Positions 1-6,712 of a stretch of DNA of 6,712 nucleotides are shown piece by piece. The notes beneath the pieces are model-generated. The model saw only the letters and a program-made list of their open reading frames with translations, ran no database searches and was not told the DNA's origin. Each line of letters starts with the position of its first letter. Position 1 is the first letter of the stretch. Where the stretch lies: positions 1 through 6,712 of the forward strand of contig JAAZDR010000206.1 of the NCBI GenBank assembly GCA_012512705.1, written 5' to 3'. Position numbers and translations under genes: made by a program. This DNA comes from Bacillota bacterium. GTDB lineage: Bacteria; Bacillota; Dethiobacteria; DTU022; JAAZDR01.

Positions 1-2165
1 AAGCACTGTCTTCCCTCGGTGGAGAGGTTCACTTTTTCCTCCCGAACCGTTTTGCTGATGGATACGGGTTGAGTGTTCAACAATTGGAGCGCTTTAAGCA
101 GGAAGGATTTAGTCTCGTTGTAACAGTTGATTGCGGTATCAACGCTGTCTTTGAGCTTCAGCAGGCACAGAAACTCGGTCTTGATGTAATCGTTACTGAC
201 CATCACGAACCTTTAAATAGTGAAGGTGAGCTTCCAGCCTGTGCTGTGCTCAATCCTAAACAGAAAGGCTGTCTATATCCCTGGAAGGAGCTTTCCGGGG
301 TCGGAGTGGTCTATAAGCTTGTGACAGCTTTGCTGCAAAGCCGTGATCAAGTTTTAGAGCCCGGCAAATACCTGGATCTAGTAGCGCTGGGGACGGTCGC
401 AGACCTTGTTCCCCTGTTGGACGAGAACAGGGTTTTAGTCAGATTTGGGATGGAAATGCTGGAGAAAAGCAAACGTCCAGGTTTGCAATATTTGAAAGAG
501 TTTAGCGGGTTGAGCAGCAATAAACTTTCTACTACCGATATTAGCTTTGGCCTAGCACCACGCCTTAATGCCGTAGGTCGTTTAGGTGAAGCAGAGCCTG
601 CAGCGGAGCTATTACTCACTAATGATGTGGAAAAGGCAAAATGGTTAGCGCAGAAGTTGCATGAGGAAAATGAAGAGCGGCGTATCTTGGAGAGGGAGAT
701 TTTTGATGAGGCACGAAAGATAGTGGAAGCAGATCGGGCAGCGCCGGGAGAGTTTGTTATTGTTTTGGGCAAAAAAGGTTGGCACCCGGGAGTACTGGGC
801 ATAGTTGCCTCACGTCTTGTGCAGCATTTTTCGCGCCCGGTAGTGATGTTAACGATTGAAGAAGCTGTCGCAAGGGGTTCCGCACGAAGTATCCCTGGTT
901 ACCATATCACTTCAGCCTTGGAACAATGCGCATCTCTTTTAGAGCGTTTTGGCGGACACAAGCAGGCTGCCGGATTAACCTTGCCAGCGGACAATATTTT
1001 GCCCCTAAGAGAAAAGCTCAATGAACAGGCACGAGAACTGCTGACAGAAAAGGATTTTTGGCCACGTCTTAATATCGAAGGTTTGCTTTCTGGCGATGAT
1101 CTGAGCGAACACTTGTTAGAACAGCTTCGGGCACTAGAGCCTTTCGGGACAGCGAATCCTGAACCTGTTTTTGCCAGCGAAGACTGGCAGATAATTTCTT
1201 GGCGCTTAGTGGGCAAGGATAATGAGCATTTGAAGCTAAAAGTAAAACAAGGGAATAGAATACTGGAGCCGATCTATTTTTCAGGACAGGAGATCGTGCC
1301 TAGACTATGCCGTTATCGGCGTTTACGTCTCGCCTTTAAAATAAAAGAGAATAGCTGGCAGAACAGCAGCTTTCTTGATCTAGAGCTAAAAGACTTAGAA
1401 TTTTGTGATCTGCTTTCAAGTGATGACCTTTCTATTATTGATCAGCGGGGCAAAAATGTAAGATTTGATTATCTGCAGGCACTAATAAAAAAGACAAACA
1501 ATCCTGTGTTAGAAAAGACAAACAATCCTGTGTTAGTGTTTATAAACACCTTGCAGCAAATAGATATACTAAAGAATAGATTAAATAAAGATGAGAGATT
1601 AGTTTTTGCTCACCAGGGAAAACTTGATGCTGAAGCACATCGACTAGCCCCTTTTAAAGAACTTGTACTCTACGACCTTCCGCTGCAAGAAGAAAGCTTG
1701 AAAGAGTTTCTTGCTTCTTCTTTGCTTGCTGACGAAGTGAGAATTCATCTGCTTTTTGGAGAGGAAGAATTTAAGACTAATGAAAAGCTGCTTCAAGCAG
1801 CACTCCCCCAGGAGCGTTCTTTACGCTTCGCTTACGAACAGATATATAACCTATGGCGACAAGGCTTTAAGGTTAAAAATATTTTCCCCCGCATTCAAAA
1901 ACAGAGCCCTTTCCCTGTGACTGCTTATCTTTGGCAGAAAATGATTTCGATATTTACTGAAATTAAGCTGTTAGGGGAGGTAAAAGGAGAGCTTATACCT
2001 GCCAGGGAGGAGGTTAACATATCTTCTAAGGAACTTGCTGCTTCACGTTCATACATAAAGGCATCTGAAACCCTGGAGAAATGCAGAGAGTATCAGCATT
2101 TTTTGCTCACTGCTGATCATGAAGAGGTTTTAAAGCATATAGCCTGTATGAAGGGAAGAGATTAG
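1..2165 (+). CDS. recJ: Single-stranded-DNA-specific exonuclease RecJ, 5'-truncated by window edge
   Basis: RecJ degrades single-stranded DNA 5' to 3' in the cytoplasm, using metal ions, in recombination and mismatch or base-excision repair. The frame is open from base 3, so the TTG at 69 is an internal leucine and the true start lies upstream. The window holds 720 residues; roughly 50-130 N-terminal residues, including the first DHH-family aspartate motif, are missing judging from usual Firmicute RecJ lengths. Visible landmarks are VDCG at 129-140, the DHH triad at 198-206, the ALGTVADLVPL and APRLNAVGR blocks, the DHHA1 GGH motif (FGGHKQAAG, 948-974), and an OB-fold segment opened by LEPFGTANPEPVF (about 1135-1172). 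A weakly conserved Firmicute-type C-terminal region (about 1420-2162) follows. An exact 24-bp tandem duplication sits between the OB fold and that region. The stop overlaps the rel start by one base, implying co-transcription. Identity is secure; only the C-terminal domain boundaries are guessed. Confidence 0.96.
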   Translation, partial: ALSSLGGEVHFFLPNRFADGYGLSVQQLERFKQEGFSLVVTVDCGINAVFELQQAQKLGLDVIVTDHHEPLNSEGELPACAVLNPKQKGCLYPWKELSGVGVVYKLVTALLQSRDQVLEPGKYLDLVALGTVADLVPLLDENRVLVRFGMEMLEKSKRPGLQYLKEFSGLSSNKLSTTDISFGLAPRLNAVGRLGEAEPAAELLLTNDVEKAKWLAQKLHEENEERRILEREIFDEARKIVEADRAAPGEFVIVLGKKGWHPGVLGIVASRLVQHFSRPVVMLTIEEAVARGSARSIPGYHITSALEQCASLLERFGGHKQAAGLTLPADNILPLREKLNEQARELLTEKDFWPRLNIEGLLSGDDLSEHLLEQLRALEPFGTANPEPVFASEDWQIISWRLVGKDNEHLKLKVKQGNRILEPIYFSGQEIVPRLCRYRRLRLAFKIKENSWQNSSFLDLELKDLEFCDLLSSDDLSIIDQRGKNVRFDYLQALIKKTNNPVLEKTNNPVLVFINTLQQIDILKNRLNKDERLVFAHQGKLDAEAHRLAPFKELVLYDLPLQEESLKEFLASSLLADEVRIHLLFGEEEFKTNEKLLQAALPQERSLRFAYEQIYNLWRQGFKVKNIFPRIQKQSPFPVTAYLWQKMISIFTEIKLLGEVKGELIPAREEVNISSKELAASRSYIKASETLEKCREYQHFLLTADHEEVLKHIACMKGRD
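1489..1536 (+). repeat. Perfect 24-bp tandem duplication inside recJ
   Basis: Bases 1489-1512 and 1513-1536 are identical (each begins AAAAGACAAACAATCC and ends TGTTAG). The length is a multiple of three, so the frame is kept and the protein gains a second copy of an eight-residue unit, read as KKTNNPVL then EKTNNPVL. It lies in the linker between the OB fold and the C-terminal region, where an insertion is likely to be tolerated. No mismatches have accumulated, which suggests a recent slippage event; that age is an inference. Confidence 0.95.
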
Positions 2166-4345
2166 TGCTTATGAGGCTGGGGGTAAAAGGATTAGATAAA
2201 TTAAAGAATAAATTCACCAGCTATAATTCGAATAAGGATGAATGGGCTGTTGTTGAGCGGGCGTATGAATATGCTCTCGCCGCCCATGCCGGACAGAGAC
2301 GCGAATCTGGTGAATCTTATATTACTCATCCGCTGGAGGTAAGCATAATCCTTGCCGAACTGGAGCTGGATCTTGTTACGATTGTTGCCGGATTGCTGCA
2401 CGATGTTGTTGAAGATACAGAAATTACACTGGAACAGATCGAGAAGGATTTCGGACCGGAGGTTGCTCTTCTCATAGATGGCGTCACAAAGTTAAGTAGC
2501 TTTGAGTTTACTTCCAAAGAGGAACACCAGGCGGAAAATTTGCGGAAGATGTTTTTAGCGATGGCTAAGGATATTAGAGTGATCCTAATTAAGCTTGCCG
2601 ATCGTACTCATAATATGCGCACACTAGGTTATTTACGCAGTTCGAAGCAAAAAGAAATTTCTAAAGAAACACTAGAGATTTATGCTCCACTCGCCCACCG
2701 TCTGGGAATATATAAACTCAAAAGCGAGCTCGAGGATCATGCCTTTCGTTATTTACAGCGGGACGATTATTACCGTCTAGACTCTATGTTAGCAAAAAAG
2801 CGGAACGAGCGAGAGGAATTAATTGAAGAGATTATCGCAATTTTAAAAGAAAAGCTCTTTTCGACAGGGATAGAGGCAGAAATTCAGGGACGTCCGAAAA
2901 ATCTTTATAGTATTTATACGAAGATGAAAGAACAGAAAAAAGATATTGACGAGATCTATGACCTCACAGCCGTGCGTATCATTGTGGATTCAGTGAAAGA
3001 TTGCTATGCTGCTCTAGGTGTTGTGCATACTATCTGGAAACCTATACCAGGGCGCTTCTTTGATTATATCGCTATGCCTAAACCCAATATGTATCAATCA
3101 CTGCATACTACTGTCGTCGGGGCGAAGAATGAGCTTGTTGAGGTGCAGATACGCACTTGGGAGATGCATCGCACAGCTGAATATGGTATTGCCGCTCATT
3201 GGCGCTATAAAGAAGGGGTAAAGGATGAGAAGGAGTTTGCCGAGAAACTTTCATGGTTACGTCAGCTTTTAGAGTGGCAGCAAGAATATAGCGATGTCCA
3301 TGAATTTATTGAAAACTTAAAGATTGATCTTTTTACAGACGAGGTTTTTGTTTTTACGCCAAAAGGAGATGTGGTCGATCTCCCAGCTGGGGCAATACCG
3401 ATTGATTTTGCTTACCGTATTCATACAGATATTGGTCATCGTTGTAACGGAGCCAAGATAAACGGTCGAATTGTTTCTTTGGATTATAAGCTGAAGACTG
3501 GGGATATTGTTGAGATCTTTACTTCTAAACAGGGACGTCCCAGCCGTGATTGGCTGAATATGGTTAAAAGTTCTCAAGCAAAAAGTAAGATACGGGCCTG
3601 GTTTAAGAAAGAACGACGCGAAGAGAATATTGTTAAAGGCAAGGAACTCTTGGAAAAAGAGCTGCGCAAGCTAAAGATTGCTCCCCACCTATTGCTGAAA
3701 CGTTCATTGTTAGAGGAAGTAGAGAAAAAATTTAGCCTGCAGACAGAAGATGATCTTTATGCCGCGGTCGGCTACGGTGGGATAACCCCCCAGCAGGTGA
3801 TCGCCCGCCTGCGGGAAGAGTACTATAAGCACAGAGAGAGGCCCCAGGAGGAGATTGCACGTCCGGAAGTTAAACCGTGGAAGAAAAAGAACGGTGCTTA
3901 CCGGGGGGTGCGAGTCGAAGGTGTTGATAACATTCTTATTCGTTTTGCTAAATGTTGCAACCCGGTGCCTGGAGACGATATTGTTGGATTTGTTACCAGA
4001 GGGCGGGGTGTATCAGTGCATCGCAGCGACTGTCCAAACCTTAAAAATCAGAATGATCGTAGCCGATTGTTAAACGTTTTCTGGGAAGAAAACCGTGAAG
4101 GAGCTTATCCGGTTGAGATTGAAATTTCAGCCATTGATCGCACGAATCTACTTACAGAGATAATGGCTGTTATTAGCGAGAACAAAGTAGATATTTCTGC
4201 CGTCAACGGTCGCACTGATAAAGATGGGATAGCCAAGATTCACCTCACTCTAATCGTAAAGAATTTAAAACATCTAGAATTTGTAATGAATAAAGTAAAA
4301 CACATTAAGAGTGTGTTTGAAGTACACCGATTCTTTTCAAACTAA
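2165..4345 (+). CDS. rel: Bifunctional (p)ppGpp synthetase/hydrolase, long RelA/SpoT homologue (Rel)
   Basis: Rel transfers pyrophosphate from ATP to GDP/GTP to make (p)ppGpp on starved ribosomes and hydrolyses it otherwise. The 726-aa length and domain order are standard. The HD hydrolase (about 30-185) has all four metal ligands (H55, H79-D80 in HDVVEDT, D146), so hydrolase activity is expected. The synthetase (about 240-350) has R243, D266, K306, N308, Y310 and E326 in EVQIRT. TGS (about 391-452), the C597-C598-H619-C623 zinc/RIS domain and ACT (about 648-724) follow. The usual bifunctional RxKD motif reads R297-F-F-D300: the lysine is phenylalanine. The start may be GTG 2165, which overlaps the recJ stop and has AGGGA eight bases upstream, or ATG 2171. 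With ATG, the HD residues match Rel_Seq numbering as I recall it. Many Firmicutes have apt between recJ and rel; here it is absent. Often annotated relA. Confidence 0.97.
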   Translation: MLMRLGVKGLDKLKNKFTSYNSNKDEWAVVERAYEYALAAHAGQRRESGESYITHPLEVSIILAELELDLVTIVAGLLHDVVEDTEITLEQIEKDFGPEVALLIDGVTKLSSFEFTSKEEHQAENLRKMFLAMAKDIRVILIKLADRTHNMRTLGYLRSSKQKEISKETLEIYAPLAHRLGIYKLKSELEDHAFRYLQRDDYYRLDSMLAKKRNEREELIEEIIAILKEKLFSTGIEAEIQGRPKNLYSIYTKMKEQKKDIDEIYDLTAVRIIVDSVKDCYAALGVVHTIWKPIPGRFFDYIAMPKPNMYQSLHTTVVGAKNELVEVQIRTWEMHRTAEYGIAAHWRYKEGVKDEKEFAEKLSWLRQLLEWQQEYSDVHEFIENLKIDLFTDEVFVFTPKGDVVDLPAGAIPIDFAYRIHTDIGHRCNGAKINGRIVSLDYKLKTGDIVEIFTSKQGRPSRDWLNMVKSSQAKSKIRAWFKKERREENIVKGKELLEKELRKLKIAPHLLLKRSLLEEVEKKFSLQTEDDLYAAVGYGGITPQQVIARLREEYYKHRERPQEEIARPEVKPWKKKNGAYRGVRVEGVDNILIRFAKCCNPVPGDDIVGFVTRGRGVSVHRSDCPNLKNQNDRSRLLNVFWEENREGAYPVEIEISAIDRTNLLTEIMAVISENKVDISAVNGRTDKDGIAKIHLTLIVKNLKHLEFVMNKVKHIKSVFEVHRFFSN

Positions 4346-4374
4346 TTGTAGAAATACGACGGGAGGAGCTTAGC

Positions 4375-4824
4375 ATGAGAGCTGTTGTGCAGAGGGTAAC
4401 TAAAGCAGCGGTGAAGATTGAAGGAAAAATTGTTGGCGAAATTAAAGAGGGACTTGTTGTTTTTTTAGGAGTTGGCGAAGATGATCGTGAAGACGATCTT
4501 CTATACCTTTGTGATAAGATTGCAGGCTTGCGGATATTTGGAGATCAGGAAGGGAAAATGAATTGTTCGGTAGTTGGACTGCAAAAAGAAGTCCTCTGTG
4601 TTTCACAGTTTACCCTTTATGGAGACTGCCGAAGGGGAAGACGTCCTAGTTTTACCGCTGCTGCTCCCCCACAGCGGGCAGAAAAAATGTATAAAGATTT
4701 TTGTACATGTTTACGAGAACAAGGAATTAAAGTTGCAGAAGGAGTATTTGGAGCCGTGATGCAGGTGGAAGTATCAAATGATGGTCCGGTAACGATCCTT
4801 CTTGATAGTAAGAAACATTTTTAA
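4375..4824 (+). CDS. dtd: D-aminoacyl-tRNA deacylase (DTD1 type)
   Basis: Dtd hydrolyses the ester bond of D-aminoacyl-tRNAs (and, in the family, Gly-tRNA(Ala)), keeping D-amino acids out of protein synthesis; it is a cytosolic homodimer. The 149-aa length is normal. It begins with the family signature MRAVVQRV, carries KMN near residue 60, the active-site SQFTL motif at residues 77-81 followed by YGD and the RRGRRPSF block, and the NDGPVT motif at 135-140 whose Gly137-Pro138 supplies the chiral-selective cross-subunit loop. No key residue is missing. The ATG at 4375 is fixed by a strong GGAGG at 4362-4366, eight bases upstream. The gene sits 29 bases after rel, with no terminator seen between them, and ends in an intrinsic terminator, so it is probably the last gene of the recJ-rel-dtd unit. 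The rel-dtd pairing is common in Firmicutes. Confidence 0.97.
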   Translation: MRAVVQRVTKAAVKIEGKIVGEIKEGLVVFLGVGEDDREDDLLYLCDKIAGLRIFGDQEGKMNCSVVGLQKEVLCVSQFTLYGDCRRGRRPSFTAAAPPQRAEKMYKDFCTCLREQGIKVAEGVFGAVMQVEVSNDGPVTILLDSKKHF

Positions 4825-4846
4825 AGCGCTCTCAGGAGTGCTTTTT
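4823..4846 (+). terminator. Intrinsic terminator after dtd, overlapping its stop codon
   Basis: A nine-pair stem is formed by AAAGCGCTC (4823-4831) and GAGTGCTTT (4836-4844) around a TCAG loop, with one G-T wobble, and is followed by a run of five T (4842-4846). The first two stem bases are the last two bases of the dtd TAA stop, so a terminating ribosome would sit on the hairpin. It separates the recJ-rel-dtd unit from what follows. Confidence 0.8.
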
Positions 4847-4892
4847 AAATTAACAATTTCCCCTTTTGCAGAGTGGCAGCACTTGTTTCGGG

Positions 4893-4918
4893 TAATACTA
4901 ATTTTACAAATTATATTA
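4893..4918 (+). promoter_or_regulatory. A/T-only dyad just before the small gene's ribosome binding site (possible operator or leader hairpin)
   Basis: TAATACTAATTT (4893-4904) and AAATTATATTA (4908-4918) can form eleven A-T pairs around a three-base TAC loop, with C4898 as the only bulge. The right arm runs into the purine-rich ribosome binding site of the 4935 gene. It could be an operator or a weak RNA hairpin, or a chance product of an A+T-rich spacer. The surrounding spacer (4847-4934) shows no convincing promoter: TATATT at 4912-4917 has no -35 box at proper distance. Confidence 0.3.
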
Positions 4919-4937
4919 AGGCGGGGGAAATAAATTG
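4918..4937 (+). promoter_or_regulatory. Ribosome binding site deciding the TTG start at 4935
   Basis: The purine run AAGGCGGGGGAAA (4918-4930) ends a few bases before TTG 4935, with the last G seven bases away. An in-frame stop (TAA 4917-4919) lies just upstream and no other start codon occurs between it and 4935; the first internal in-frame ATG is codon 45. TTG is therefore the only sensible start. Confidence 0.6.
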
Positions 4938-5120
4938 GCTAAAAATTCATTAACTAAAGCTATTAACTCTCTCGAATTGAAACGTAACCAAAAAAAAGAG
5001 ATCTATCACTCTTTAGCTGATTATTTTGACGATCATTTTAACTTTGATGAAGAAATTTCTCGCAGTATGGGGCTTACAAAGGAGGAGTTGGAGCAGTTAC
5101 GCCGAGAATATGAGTCGTAA
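4935..5120 (+). CDS. Small hypothetical protein, 61 aa, function unknown
   Basis: I do not recognise this protein. It has a TTG start behind a purine-rich ribosome binding site and ends at TAA 5118-5120. The product is about 7 kDa, strongly charged (10 Lys/Arg, 13 Asp/Glu), has no cysteine, no signal peptide and no membrane segment, and looks helical throughout. A basic N-terminal half (NSLELKRNQKKEIYHSLADY, residues 11-30) is followed by a short D/F-rich stretch (DYFDDHFNFDEEI, 29-41) and an amphipathic C-terminal helix (GLTKEELEQLRREYES). GLTKEELEQLRR resembles a helix of small DNA-binding or adaptor proteins, but that is only a resemblance. It stands alone between the dtd terminator and the hisS promoter and so needs its own transcription start or read-through. 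The good ribosome site and codon use like its neighbours favour a real gene. Confidence 0.6.
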   Translation: MAKNSLTKAINSLELKRNQKKEIYHSLADYFDDHFNFDEEISRSMGLTKEELEQLRREYES

Positions 5121-5125
5121 AAACG

Positions 5126-5155
5126 CCCTCTCTTGGTTTTGTTGACAAGGGAGGG
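5126..5155 (+). terminator. G+C-rich hairpin after the small gene; weak terminator or operator overlapping the hisS promoter
   Basis: CCCTCTCTTG (5126-5135) pairs with CAAGGGAGGG (5146-5155), ten pairs with one G-T wobble, around a ten-base loop. It begins six bases after the small gene's stop, the position expected of a terminator, but it is followed by AACTTTGTC rather than a solid T run, so termination would be weak. The right part of the hairpin contains the -35 box of the hisS promoter. A competing short pairing, GACAA (5144-5148) with TTGTC (5160-5164), is also possible. Confidence 0.45.
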
Positions 5156-5170
5156 AACTTTGTCTAGAAT
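5142..5170 (+). promoter_or_regulatory. Sigma-A-type promoter for hisS-aspS
   Basis: A perfect -35 box TTGACA (5142-5147) is followed after exactly 17 bases by TAGAAT (5165-5170), five of six matches to the -10 consensus. Transcription would start near 5177-5179, giving a leader of about 37-40 bases before the hisS ATG. That is far too short for a tRNA-sensing T-box leader, which many Firmicute hisS-aspS operons carry. Assignment is from motif match and spacing only. Confidence 0.75.
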
Positions 5171-5215
5171 GGAATTGCATTTGTAATTTTACTAGAGAAT
5201 AGGAGTGGGGGGGAG

Positions 5216-6508
5216 ATGTCCTTTAAGGCCCCGCGCGGAACGCGTGATATTTTACCATCAGAAATAGAGAAATGGCAGTATGTGGAAGGTGTTTTGCGTA
5301 AACTCTGCCGGGAATACGGGTATAGTGAGATACGGACACCATTATTTGAAGAGACGGGGCTCTTTGCTCGCGGCGTAGGGGAGGGCACCGATATTGTTGA
5401 AAAAGAGATGTACACTTTTAAGGATCGTGCCGAGCGAAGTCTGACTTTGCGGCCGGAGTGTACTGCCTCTGTGGTAAGGTCTTTTCTTGAACACAAGTTG
5501 TTCAATGAACCCCAACCACAAAAGTTTTATTACATAGGTCCGATGTTTCGTTACGACCGTCCTCAAGCCGGTCGTTACAGGCAGTTCCATCAGTTTGGGG
5601 TAGAAGCCTTTGGCACCTCAAGTCCGGTTCTGGACACAGAGGTTATCGCTATGTCTAACGATTTTTTTCAGCGTATAGGTTTAGATGACCTAAATCTGGA
5701 GATCAATAGTGTGGGCTGTAAATTCTGTCGCCCTGCTTATAATCAATTAGTGTTAGATTACTACAAGAACAAGCTGGAAAAACTCTGTACCGACTGTCAC
5801 ATACGCTATGAACGGAATCCACTACGCATCCTAGATTGCAAGAACGAAAAATGTTTGTCTCTTGTTCAAGACGCTCCGAGTCTTGCTGATAATCTTTGCG
5901 AGGAGTGTGCAACGCACTTTAGCAGTGTTTTGAGCTTCCTTGACAGTTTGAATATAAGATATAGCGTTAATCACAGGCTCGTTCGCGGTCTTGACTATTA
6001 CACTAAAACTGCTTTTGAGTTTGTTTCTGCAGAGCTTGGCGCCCAGAGCAGCTTGGGTGGTGGTGGACGTTATGATAATCTTGTCGAGATTTGCGGCGGT
6101 CCACCTACTCCGGGCGTGGGCGTAGCTATGGGCTTGGAGAGAGTGATCCTTGCCCTAGATAAAAGAGGCTTTGATCCTTCTTTGTATCGGGATAAAAGGG
6201 TGTTTGTTGCCCTTGCAGGGGATGACAAATTACAGCACGAAGGTTTATTGATTACACAGGAGCTGAGAAGGGCCGGGATAAGTGCTGAGCTCGATTTTAT
6301 GGGTCGTAGTCTCAAATCACAAATGAAGTTTGCTGGGAAAAACAATTTTTCGCTGGTGATTATCCTCGGCGAGAAGGAGCTAAAAGAAAAAGCGGTTCTC
6401 CTGCGTGATATGCAAAATGGGGAACAAGAGGAGATAAAACGCAGCAAACTAATAGACAAGATAAAAGAAAAACTTAAGCGACAAGGGAAGACAACGGAGG
6501 AGGCATGA
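5216..6508 (+). CDS. hisS: Histidyl-tRNA synthetase (class II)
   Basis: HisRS attaches histidine to tRNA(His) using ATP; cytosolic homodimer. The 430-aa length is normal. The N-terminal PRGTRD block (residues 6-11) precedes motif 1; TLRPECT lies near 80. Motif 2 has R112 in [16 protein letters not shown] (111-126). The HisRS-specific LVRGLDYY box (255-262) supplies the catalytic R257 and is followed by TKTAFEF. GGGGRYD and motif 3 ([10 protein letters not shown]309) close the catalytic core. The C-terminal anticodon-binding domain spans about 327-425. Between motif 2 and the LVRGLDYY box four cysteine pairs are visible: C168/C171, C191/C194, C208/C213 and C228/C231. They suggest bound metal in the insertion domain, as in other clostridial-type HisRS; metal binding is inferred. 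The ATG at 5216 is supported by AGGAG at 5201-5205 and a G-rich run. It has its own promoter and is followed after one base by aspS. Confidence 0.98.
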   Translation: MSFKAPRGTRDILPSEIEKWQYVEGVLRKLCREYGYSEIRTPLFEETGLFARGVGEGTDIVEKEMYTFKDRAERSLTLRPECTASVVRSFLEHKLFNEPQPQKFYYIGPMFRYDRPQAGRYRQFHQFGVEAFGTSSPVLDTEVIAMSNDFFQRIGLDDLNLEINSVGCKFCRPAYNQLVLDYYKNKLEKLCTDCHIRYERNPLRILDCKNEKCLSLVQDAPSLADNLCEECATHFSSVLSFLDSLNIRYSVNHRLVRGLDYYTKTAFEFVSAELGAQSSLGGGGRYDNLVEICGGPPTPGVGVAMGLERVILALDKRGFDPSLYRDKRVFVALAGDDKLQHEGLLITQELRRAGISAELDFMGRSLKSQMKFAGKNNFSLVIILGEKELKEKAVLLRDMQNGEQEEIKRSKLIDKIKEKLKRQGKTTEEA

Positions 6509-6512
6509 CATG
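6496..6512 (+). promoter_or_regulatory. Ribosome binding site fixing the aspS start at 6510
   Basis: GGAGGAGG (6496-6503) lies within the last codons of hisS, six bases before ATG 6510. A second ATG at 6505 is too close to this site and in another frame that ends after about 22 codons, so 6510 is the start. The hisS stop (6506-6508) falls between site and start, so translational coupling is likely. Confidence 0.85.
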
Positions 6513-6712
6513 CGCCACAAAAGAACTGATTATTGTGGGAAGCTATCAGAAAAAGCAATTAATAAAAAAGTAACGGTAATGGGCTGGGTGCAGCGCCGCC
6601 GTGATCATGGTAAGCTTATTTTTATTGATTTACGAGATATTTCTGGGATTGTACAGATTGTCTTTGACTATGAGTTGGATTCGTCTTTATTTAGTACTGC
6701 AGAAGAGCTGCG
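6510..6712 (+). CDS. aspS: Aspartyl-tRNA synthetase, N-terminal part (3'-truncated by window edge)
   Basis: Only the first 67 codons are present; the frame is open to the window edge. AspRS charges tRNA(Asp) with aspartate. The visible part is the N-terminal OB-fold anticodon-binding domain: RTDYCGKL (residues 5-12), [12 protein letters not shown] (23-34), [18 protein letters not shown] (about 36-53), a pattern diagnostic for bacterial-type AspRS. Residue 33 is His in RRRDHG. In the family, His here goes with non-discriminating enzymes, which also charge tRNA(Asn) and depend on the GatCAB amidotransferase, while Leu is typical of discriminating ones such as that of E. coli. The usual GG after this His is GK. 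The gene starts one base after the hisS stop and shares its promoter, the standard Firmicute hisS-aspS pair. The catalytic domain cannot be assessed. Confidence 0.95.
   Translation, partial: MRHKRTDYCGKLSEKAINKKVTVMGWVQRRRDHGKLIFIDLRDISGIVQIVFDYELDSSLFSTAEEL

Noticed and set aside
347..802. Long minus-strand open frame (151 codons) inside recJ.
   Set aside because: It lies wholly opposite well-conserved RecJ motifs; the predicted product is Ser/Arg/Pro-rich with no recognisable domain, as expected of an antisense shadow.
4874..4886. TGGCAGCACTTGT resembled a sigma-54 promoter (TGGCAC ... TTGC).
   Set aside because: The spacing between the two elements is two bases too short and the GC of the -12 element is absent.
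5146..5160. AAGGGAGGGAACTT looked like the AGGGTGGNACCGCG core of a T-box antiterminator before hisS.
   Set aside because: The TGGNACCGCG core is not matched, no stem I specifier loop fits in the short interval, and the bases are better explained as promoter and hairpin.
6505..6512. ATG at 6505 as an alternative start for the gene after hisS.
   Set aside because: Its frame stops after about 22 codons and gives no AspRS sequence; ATG 6510 matches AspRS and has correctly spaced GGAGGAGG.
6070..6558. Minus-strand open frame of 162 codons opposite the hisS 3' end and aspS start.
   Set aside because: Opposite conserved HisRS motif 3 and the anticodon domain; low-complexity Ser/Phe-rich product and no ribosome site support.
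1..6712. Search for a novel defence, mobile or CRISPR-like system.
   Set aside because: All large frames are recognised housekeeping genes with normal spacing; there are no terminal inverted repeats, spacer-repeat arrays, integrase or toxin-antitoxin signatures that I can see.

Overview
The window is a stretch of housekeeping chromosome, most likely from a low-to-moderate G+C clostridial Firmicute (Bacillota). The evidence is the gene order recJ - rel - dtd - hisS - aspS, which is the classic Firmicute neighbourhood, plus strong GGAGG-type ribosome binding sites, GTG/TTG starts and a consensus sigma-A promoter. I cannot name genus or species from the sequence alone. All genes lie on the + strand.

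Layout. (1) 1-2165: the 3' 720 codons of recJ (single-strand 5'-3' exonuclease), whose start lies before the window. (2) 2165-4345: a complete long RelA/SpoT homologue (rel) that overlaps the recJ stop by one base. (3) 4375-4824: dtd, D-aminoacyl-tRNA deacylase, closed by an intrinsic terminator that overlaps its stop codon. (4) 4935-5120: a small unrecognised 61-aa reading frame with a TTG start, preceded by an A/T-only dyad. (5) 5121-5215: a control region in which a G+C-rich hairpin overlaps the -35 box of a near-consensus sigma-A promoter. (6) 5216-6508: complete hisS. (7) 6510-6712: the first 67 codons of aspS, running off the window.

The first three genes look like one transcription unit ending at 4846. 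hisS-aspS looks like a second unit started at the promoter at 5142-5170. The shared theme is translation quality and its stress response. HisRS and AspRS charge tRNAs, Dtd removes D-amino acids from mischarged tRNA, and Rel makes or degrades (p)ppGpp in response to uncharged tRNA; RecJ handles DNA repair.

I found no mobile element, CRISPR array, phage gene or evident new defence system. The points most worth a second look are a K-to-F change in the RxKD motif of the Rel synthetase domain, an exact 24-bp in-frame tandem duplication in recJ, the missing apt gene between recJ and rel, the hairpin/promoter overlap before hisS with no room for a T-box, and the uncharacterised 61-aa gene.
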